The notes under the pieces were generated by a model. That model ran no database searches and was not told the origin of the DNA. It was given only the letters and a program-made list of their open reading frames with translations. The translations under genes and the position numbers were made by a program. From Mercurialis annua (taxonomy: Eukaryota; Streptophyta; Magnoliopsida; Malpighiales; Euphorbiaceae), in NCBI RefSeq assembly GCF_937616625.2, contig NC_065571.1, positions 53,491,651-53,555,650 of the forward strand: a stretch of 64,000 bases of DNA, written 5' to 3'. Positions 58,101 through 64,000 of this stretch are shown here, in pieces (the stretch's first letter is position 1; the number at the start of each line of letters is the position of its first letter).

Positions 58101-61100
58101 ACTGATAATACTATTAGTGAAACAAATATGGCAGGAAAAAAAGGTAGTTTTTTTACAGCTTAATTTATACAAAGTATAGGTGACCTTAATTAATGTTATT
58201 TTGTTCAGATTTAAGTTAGCTTATTATTTTATAATTTAGATCTAAAAAATTACCTATAAACTTGCTATAATTCAGATGTTTAGACAGACCAGTGCAATAT
58301 AATACAAAGTAACCATAGCATAATATAGATTCAATTTATTGGTTTGTCAATTCTAAGGGCAAACCATTTTTTGGATGAATTATGCAAAAAAAAAAAAATT
58401 AGCTCTAGCTACACATTATGGAGGTTATGTGGTTGCAAACATTTGCATCTCCAGTGGCAAGACTCATGAATAAGTTAATTTCATAGTTTTTTCTGGCTTT
58501 TTTGGTTTACATTATTAAATCTTTGAAGCGATCTTTCTTTACTTTGGTGTGGTCCTATTTGTGCAGTTGCAAGTGTCCATACTTCCATTGAACTGTTCCA
58601 TTATTTTAGGCTATTATTATCTCTTGATTAAGTCTACATGATAAGTTACTTTGTTGTCATCATTGCTTTATATACGTTTTGCAATATCTACTCAAAAATA
58701 TTCTTTACTTTATTTTAGTTCTACTTAAAATAAAAATTATTTAGCAGGTTGAAGAAAAAGTACATGCACTGTAAGTTTAGTGAGGGTACGGGTATTGGTG
58801 GTAGTAGTAGAAATTAATTAGCTTATACTATATGGAAGTACCTCATATTAACCCATCTGCATACCTTTAATTACAGTCGGGCTGTTAATGTGGAATAGTG
58901 CCTCAGAAGTTCTACGTGATCGTAAAATTCAACATAAACTGAAGGCCGAGTTCCTCAAGCAAATTTTGAATAATGAAAAGACAACCACCTATAAAATTGT
59001 TAAAGCAGAAACGAAAATAGTAAAATGAATTTGCGGACATATAATGTTAGAATCTGTAATGAGTGTGTTAGGAGGAAGGCTGGGAGTAGTTTCCATCGAG
59101 GATAAGATGAAGGAAAGTAGATTAATGCTTCTAACATGTGATTCATAGACTTATTTAGGATACTCAAGCTAGAAATTTTATTATATTAGAGTAGATTCAG
59201 AGAAAAAAGGGTGAGATATACCTAAATTAACTCGCTGGACAGTAATTCAATATGATTTAAAGGTTACTTGCTAAATTAATGATTTTCTTTATAGCTTAAC
59301 TATTTTCTTTTATTTATACAGTTTTGTACACAATTGAGTTTCAGAAGAGAGGTCTCCCTCATGCACATATACTGGTGTTCTTACATCCTGATGATAAGAA
59401 GCCAACTGCCAGCCAGATTGATAACATTATCTCGGCTGAAATTCCCTCAAAGGACTATGATCCACTAGGTTATGAAGCTGTTACTAAGCATATGATGCAT
59501 GGACCATGTGGGAATGGAAATGAGAAATCTCCTTGTATGGTCGAGGGTAAGTGCTCAAAGCATTTTCCTAAAAAATTTACTGAAGAAACATCAATTGACG
59601 ATGAAGGATTCCCAGTATATAGAAGAAGGAATAATGGTGTTTTTGTAGAGAAAATGGGAATAAGGATGGATAACAGTTTTGTTGTGCCTTACAACAGGGA
59701 TTGCATAGTGAAGTTTCAAGGTCATATAAATGTAGAATGGTGCAATCGATCGAGATCAATAAAATACTTATTTAAGTATATTAATAAGGGACCTGATCGA
59801 GCAAAAGCTTGCATTCAAACGTCAACAGAATCTCCAAGTACTTCAAATCAAAATATGACTGATCCTGATGAGATAAAGTCATATTTAGACTGCAGATATA
59901 TATCTGCTGTTGAAGCATGCTGGCGGATATTCCAATTTGATATGTTCTACAGAGACCCGGCCGTTGAAAGATTACCTTTTCATTTAGAGAATGAGCAAAC
60001 TGTTATTTTTAATGAAAATGATTCATTGCCTGAAGTTGCAGAGAGACCAAGTACTGTGAGGACAAAATTAACAGAATGGATGATAGCAAATGCAAATAAT
60101 GAAGATGCTCGAGAGCTTACGTATACTGATTTCCCTACAAAATGGGTATGGAATGACAAGAACAGGTCGTGGACTAGAAGAAAATTAGGGAATTGCATTG
60201 GAAGAATTTACTTTGCTCATCCTTCAAGTGGAGAAAAATATTATTTGAGGATGCTATTGAATGTTGTTAAAGGCAGTAAATCTTTTGCTAATATTCGTAC
60301 TGTAAACAACGTTGTGCATCCAACATTCAAATCGGCATGCTATGCACTTGGACTATTAGATGATGATCGAGAATGGTTTGATTGCCTAAAGGAAGCATCT
60401 AACTGGGCTACTGGTGACCAGATTCGAAGATTATTTGCCACAATATTAGCTCATTGTGAAGTTTCTAATCCAGGTGAGTTGTGGAAATCAAACTGCGAGA
60501 TACTAGCAGATGGGATATTACACCGATTAAGAAGCAGACCACACTGTATCAATGTCCACTTTACTGAAGAAGAGGTTTACAACCATGCATTAATAGATAT
60601 TGATCAATATTTGAAAGAACTCGGCAAATCTGTAAGAGATTATGATGAGATACCAATGCCAGATACCTCTACATTCAGAAATATAAGCAATACCCTTTTG
60701 CTACAAGAGATGAACTACGACATACGCCAAGAGATCGAATTGAATGATCAATATCAATCAGGATTAAACACTGACCAACAAGCAATTTATGACGCGGTGA
60801 TAAATTCTGTTAACGAGCAAAAAGGAAAACTTATTTTTGTTTATGGACATGGTGGTACTGGAAAGACCTTCTTATGGAGAGCAATCATACATAAACTTCG
60901 ATCCGAGTCAAAAATAGTTCTGCCGGTTGCTACATCTGGAATAGCGGCTCTACTACTTCCGGGTGGTAGGACAGCCCATTCAAGGTTCCACATCCCGTTG
61001 GAAATTAATTCTGAATCAGTTTGTGATATAAAACAAGGGACTCAACTTGCACATTTAATCCAAAGTACAGACTTAATTATATGGGACGAGGCACCGATGA

Positions 61101-62230
61101 CTCATAAATTTTGTTTTGAAGCATTGGATAGAAGCTTAAGGGACATACTGAAATTCAAATATCCCAATGCCGAAAATCAACCTTTTGGAGGAATAACCGT
61201 TGTTTTAGGTGGGGACTTTAGACAAATCTTGCCTGTGATTCCTAAAGGAGGAAAGAATGATATAATCAAGGCAGCGATTAACTCTTCATATTTGTGGGAG
61301 CACTTTAAAGTTTACAGGCTACATAAAAATATGAGACTCATGAGTACTCATATTGAAAACAATTGCAATAATTCAGTGGCTGAATTTGATAAATGGCTTT
61401 TACAAATTGGGGATGGAAACTTATCCTCTGATGAAGACGACGATTTAATCGAATTACCAACTGAGCTTTTGGTATGCGAATACGAAGATCCTATCACTGC
61501 TATTGTGAATGCAACATATCCAAACTTACTTCAACGATACTCAGAAGACGAGTACTTGCAAGAGAGAGCCATTTTAGCGCCAAAGAATGACACTGTAAAA
61601 GAAATTAATCAAGTTGTTATGGAACAATTGCTAGAAGATGCAGTTAGTTATTATAGCTCTGATTTCGTATGCAAAGCTTCTTCAAATATCAATGATCAAG
61701 ACATCCTTTATCCCACCGAATTTCTTAATACGTTGAAGTTTTCTGGTGTTCCAGATCATAATTTGAAGTTGAAGGTAGGTGTCCCTGTAATGTTGATGAG
61801 AAATATTAATCAATCTGCAGGATTATGCAATGGAACAAGAATGGTTATAACACACCTTGGAAAATGGTTTGTGCAAGCAAGAGTATTTACGGGCAAAAAT
61901 AAGGGAGACGGCGTATTAATACCGAGAATCACAATGACTGAAACAGATTCTAGGTGGCCTTTCAAGATGAAGAGAAGGCAGTTGCCATTATCTGTGTGTT
62001 TTGCTATGACTATAAACAAGAGTCAGGGACAATCTTTCAAGCAAGTCGGACTGTTATTGCAAAATCAAGTGTTTGCACATGGCCAGCTCTATGTAGCTCT
62101 ATCTAGAGTGACATCAAAAAATGGTTTAAAGATACTCAACGCTGATGAAGAAACTGGTGGAAGCCAATTAATTCGAAATGTAGTGTATCATGAAATTTTT
62201 TCCTCTATTGGTACTGTCAATGAGATGTAA
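55126..62230 (+). CDS. Helitron RepHel protein (HUH replication initiator fused to PIF1-type helicase), eight exons
   Basis: Exons: 55126-55174, 55721-55804, 55884-55925, 56025-56108, 56191-56271, 56387-56470, 56554-57933, 59322-62230. Every junction is GT..AG in phase 1, giving 1570 aa with no stop. It starts MAPRKRK. Residues 17-141 hold a threefold module (see separate entry). A Cys-rich CICEFCG..CCMQGRVQLP zinc-finger-like part begins at about 148. The Helitron-like N domain (IHIYGEDGY, FRLQFRFNEGHTLLLCGRL, GYPDLFITFTCNPKWPE) leads to the HUH motif GLPHAHILVF (about 611-620) right after a 1388-bp intron, and the catalytic two-tyrosine motif YLFKYINKG (about 750). The helicase has Walker A GHGGTGKT (about 1109), Walker B LIIWDEAPM (about 1186), GGDFRQILPVIPKG and TINKSQGQSF..QLYVALSRV (about 1496-1530). 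The protein nicks, unwinds and transfers Helitron DNA by rolling-circle replication. All key residues are present. Confidence 0.93.
55721..56590 (+). repeat. Threefold duplicated two-exon module in the RepHel gene
   Basis: Three exons of exactly 84 bp (55721-55804, 56025-56108, 56387-56470) encode variants of ARE-ARANRKRILM-KRGA. Each is followed by an exon starting with (D/N)-T-P-W/P-F-type residues (55884, 56191, 56554). All introns are phase 1, donors of the 84-bp exons are GTAAG, and unit spacing is 304 and 362 bp. Because each module is phase-symmetric, its copy number can change without breaking the frame. Confidence 0.85.
57934..59321 (+). other. Large intron of RepHel
   Basis: The donor AACTGCAA|GTAAGT and acceptor TTTATACAG|TTTTG fit. 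The 1388-bp intron is AT-rich and splits the protein directly before the HUH motif, so the nicking and helicase motifs are together in the last exon. No gene or repeat with clear ends was seen inside. Confidence 0.75.
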
Positions 62231-62880
62231 TTTGTCTGAAATTTTTATTTCTTGATTTATTGAATTCAATTTCTATTATTGATTTACTTGGTTTCTTTCT
62301 TCAACGTACTGTTTCTATATTTTCCGTGGTTGTTATTTTTCAGCTCATGTTATTTTTTTTAGTAGATTGTTTTGAGGTTTTAAAAATATGTGGTTAATTA
62401 ATGAATATGTGTGTTTTGTTTGGGTGGGAGTGTGTTTTGTAAATTTGAAAAACATATTAAAATAGGTCAAGTTAGAATGAATGTATAATGGACACCCCCA
62501 ATTTTCAGATTATTCCTGTACAAACCTCTGTCTTTCAAAATCAAATTTCGTTTTTGATTCCACAGGTAATTTTCATATTCATTTAAGTGTTAATTAGTGT
62601 ATTTGACTTGACATGTTCTAAATAATGATTATGTTGTTTATGTCTCCCAATTGTTTGAATTTTATGATTTTAATTCATTTTATATGAAATTTGTTTGTTT
62701 TAGTTTAGATGCCGATAGAATCTTGCCTAAGTTGTTTTGAATTGAATTTGAAATTTATGCTAAATTGGATGTTTTGCTAATGCTCATAACCTGTTTGATA
62801 AAATGGTTGTAAGAGATACAACTAAAGATAAATCTGGCAAATATTAGATAATGGGATGCCACTTTCCTGAATCCAAGACG
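62231..62880 (+). other. Helitron sequence between RepHel and the captured fragments
   Basis: T-rich, non-coding sequence, probably the RepHel 3' UTR followed by spacer. No hairpin with a CTRRT terminus was found. Confidence 0.55.
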
Positions 62881-62889
62881 TTAGTAATG

Positions 62890-62988
62890 CGGGAGTCAAC
62901 AATGAGTTTGACAAAGGGGCTAGCTCAAAAAGCTCACGAGACTTTCGGCGATTTTGAAGAAGTAATTGCAAAAGATGCTACTGAAACG
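62890..62988 (+). pseudogene. Fragment of an EXO70 exocyst subunit gene
   Basis: One frame reads MRESTMSLTKGLAQKAHETF, then GDFEEVIAKDATET. This matches the conserved LTKxLAQxxxETFxDFEExxxKDATxT segment of plant EXO70 proteins (exocyst complex, vesicle tethering). After about 33 residues the resemblance ends and a TGA follows at 63009-63011. It is an isolated piece with no flanking EXO70 exons, in the same orientation as RepHel. Identification is from memory of the family motif. Confidence 0.7.
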
Positions 62989-63039
62989 TTTGCGGATTCC
63001 GTTCAGGATTGAAGAGAAATTGTTTGAAAATCAATGTCA

Positions 63040-63520
63040 TTCTAAAACGTGGGAACCCTCCAAGGTACTCAATTATGACATTACTGCAAATTTCGTGTTC
63101 TTTTGGTCATTTGTACGATTCTTAGTTCCAAATTCATGTATTAATTGCTGTGAGAGTTGCAGGTTATTCCTCAAGCTGATAGAGTCCTCATCCGTCTTGA
63201 AGGCCTACCCGATGTATGCTTATATTTTGTTACATCAGCTCTTGAAGGATTTTGGCAAACATTTGCTTGATTATGAAATTTTTAAATTGTAAAATTTGAA
63301 TTGTTATTGATGAACTTTCTGCCACAAATATCTTCGGGCGGTGTTTTGTTGCCCAAATCAGCTGTGAAATTTGAGCGATATCTAATAGGAGAGGTAAATA
63401 AAGTTTCATTGTTGTCTTTATGAAGTGATGTTGACTTCGTAGGCATAACACTTCTACTTATTCTTAATTAAGGTACTAACTATTGGTTCTGAGGTTGGGA
63501 AAGTTGAGGCTGGAAAGAAG
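63040..63520 (+). pseudogene. Multi-exon fragment of a plastid CPN10-like (GroES family) co-chaperonin gene
   Basis: Four exon pieces with introns still present: up to 63064 (TWEPSK), 63163-63213 (VIPQADRVLIRLEGLPD), 63328-63393 (SSGGVLLPKSAVKFERYLIG) and 63473-63520 (VLTIGSEVGKVEAGKK). Joined in order they match the core of chloroplast 10-kDa chaperonins. The third exon appears to have lost its AG acceptor (CAA in place of CAG), and the C-terminal exon is missing; the next exon belongs to another gene. Retained introns show capture of genomic DNA rather than of mRNA. Confidence 0.82.
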
Positions 63521-63596
63521 GTAATTGTCTGCCTCATTCTAATTAAGTGAATGATACATGGTTAAGAACCTTCATTGGCCTCTTATCATTTTGCAG

Positions 63597-64000
63597 ATGT
63601 GTAAGAAATAGAATTATGATGAAGCTCTTGATTTAGATGCATTTGTTTGCAAACTTTTAAGTGATACATATGTTAGTTCCTTACAGTTGATGTTACCTTG
63701 GAATTAACTTTGTAAAAGCCATTTAATCAGACTTTGTTGTTTTTCCTTCTCAAAGATTACCTGTCATCCAAGAATTAGCTGCAGAAGTTAGGCAGACCAC
63801 CGAATCTCTTTTGTCTCACCTTCTCCAGAAACTTCGATCCAACATTCAGGTTTACAATTATTATGTTAAGCTTGATTGATTTATCAAAAGAAACATGGAG
63901 TAGGATTCAATGAATGCTTATATTTGTGTTTTGTATTGCAGTTGCCTGAATGCCTCCGCATTATTTGCGTAGGATAGGAATATTTAGTGAGTACGAAATG
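63597..64000 (+). pseudogene. Fragment of the COG8 gene (conserved oligomeric Golgi complex subunit 8), broken
   Basis: Three exon pieces: 63597-63660 (NYDEALDLDAFVCKL), 63756-63849 ([20 protein letters not shown], then [11 protein letters not shown]) and from 63942 (LPECLRII, then after a break RRIGIFSEYEM). These match adjacent conserved segments of plant COG8, a vesicle-tethering subunit at the Golgi. The first piece has a frame change before NYDEAL, and the third has lost about 7 bp after LRII, so neither can be translated through. Introns are retained. The fragment runs off the right edge. Confidence 0.82.

Larger units (their letters stand above)
54001..64000 (+). mobile_element. Autonomous Helitron with captured host gene fragments (3' end beyond window)
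   Basis: The start is recognised by its similarity over about 140 bp to the 5' end of the preceding Helitron (ACTTATATAATTGAGAGGAC and the repeated ATAGAGC.CTCTCATT words). It carries an intact RepHel gene (55126-62230) followed by fragments of three host genes. No hairpin plus CTRRT terminus of this family occurs from 62231 to the edge, so the element most likely continues to the right. If an unrelated 3' end exists before 62,880 the captured fragments would be outside; I see none. Confidence 0.82.

Noticed and set aside
1..64000. CRISPR array, tRNA or rRNA genes, bacterial or organellar DNA
   Set aside because: The repeat arrays lack the spacer structure of CRISPR. No tRNA cloverleaf or rRNA sequence was noticed, and the PBS words are tRNA-complementary sites in retrotransposons, not tRNA genes.

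Overview
The window is nuclear DNA of a flowering plant, almost certainly a eudicot. The spliced genes encode plant-specific or plant-type proteins (BIG GRAIN 1-like, BREVIS RADIX-like, PDAT, NF-YA with a miR169 site), introns are U2-type GT..AG, intergenic DNA is very AT-rich, and about half the window is transposable elements. I cannot name the species.

Layout. 1-697: 5' part of a BIG GRAIN 1-like gene, minus strand, running off the left edge. 3882-26620: a full-length Ty3/gypsy chromovirus-type (Tekay/Del-like) retrotransposon on the minus strand, with 3246-bp LTRs and GATTT target duplications. Its 3' LTR is split by an 11,082-bp non-coding element on the plus strand (4831-15912; 4149-bp LTRs, 2784-bp internal region, CGGCA duplications). 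That inserted element has the hallmarks of a LARD, a large retrotransposon derivative without genes. Its LTR ends, primer binding site, leader and polypurine region resemble those of the element it sits in, so it looks like a non-autonomous relative of its host element. The autonomous element carries gag-pol with one nonsense codon and one frameshift. 26720-28133: a Mutator-like element with 9-bp duplications. 29054-32637: BREVIS RADIX-like gene, minus strand, five coding exons. 36038-40342: PDAT acyltransferase, plus strand, six exons. 47381-49876: NF-YA transcription factor, plus strand, five coding exons. 50487-54000: a non-autonomous Helitron with a nested Tourist-like MITE. 54001 to the right edge: a second, apparently autonomous Helitron with an intact eight-exon RepHel gene (predicted 1570 aa), followed by fragments of three host genes (EXO70, plastid CPN10-like, COG8) in one orientation.

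How the parts relate. The four host genes are unrelated in function (growth and auxin-related signalling, root/vascular polarity, triacylglycerol synthesis, CCAAT-box transcription) and are simply neighbours. The most interesting structure is in the mobile DNA. The two LTR families share two clusters of short hairpins with compensatory stem changes, at corresponding places in their LTRs, although the coding capacity of one is gone. The Helitron N-terminal region has a two-exon module repeated three times in the same intron phase. All coordinates and splice junctions were read by eye from the sequence; no alignment or database search was run.
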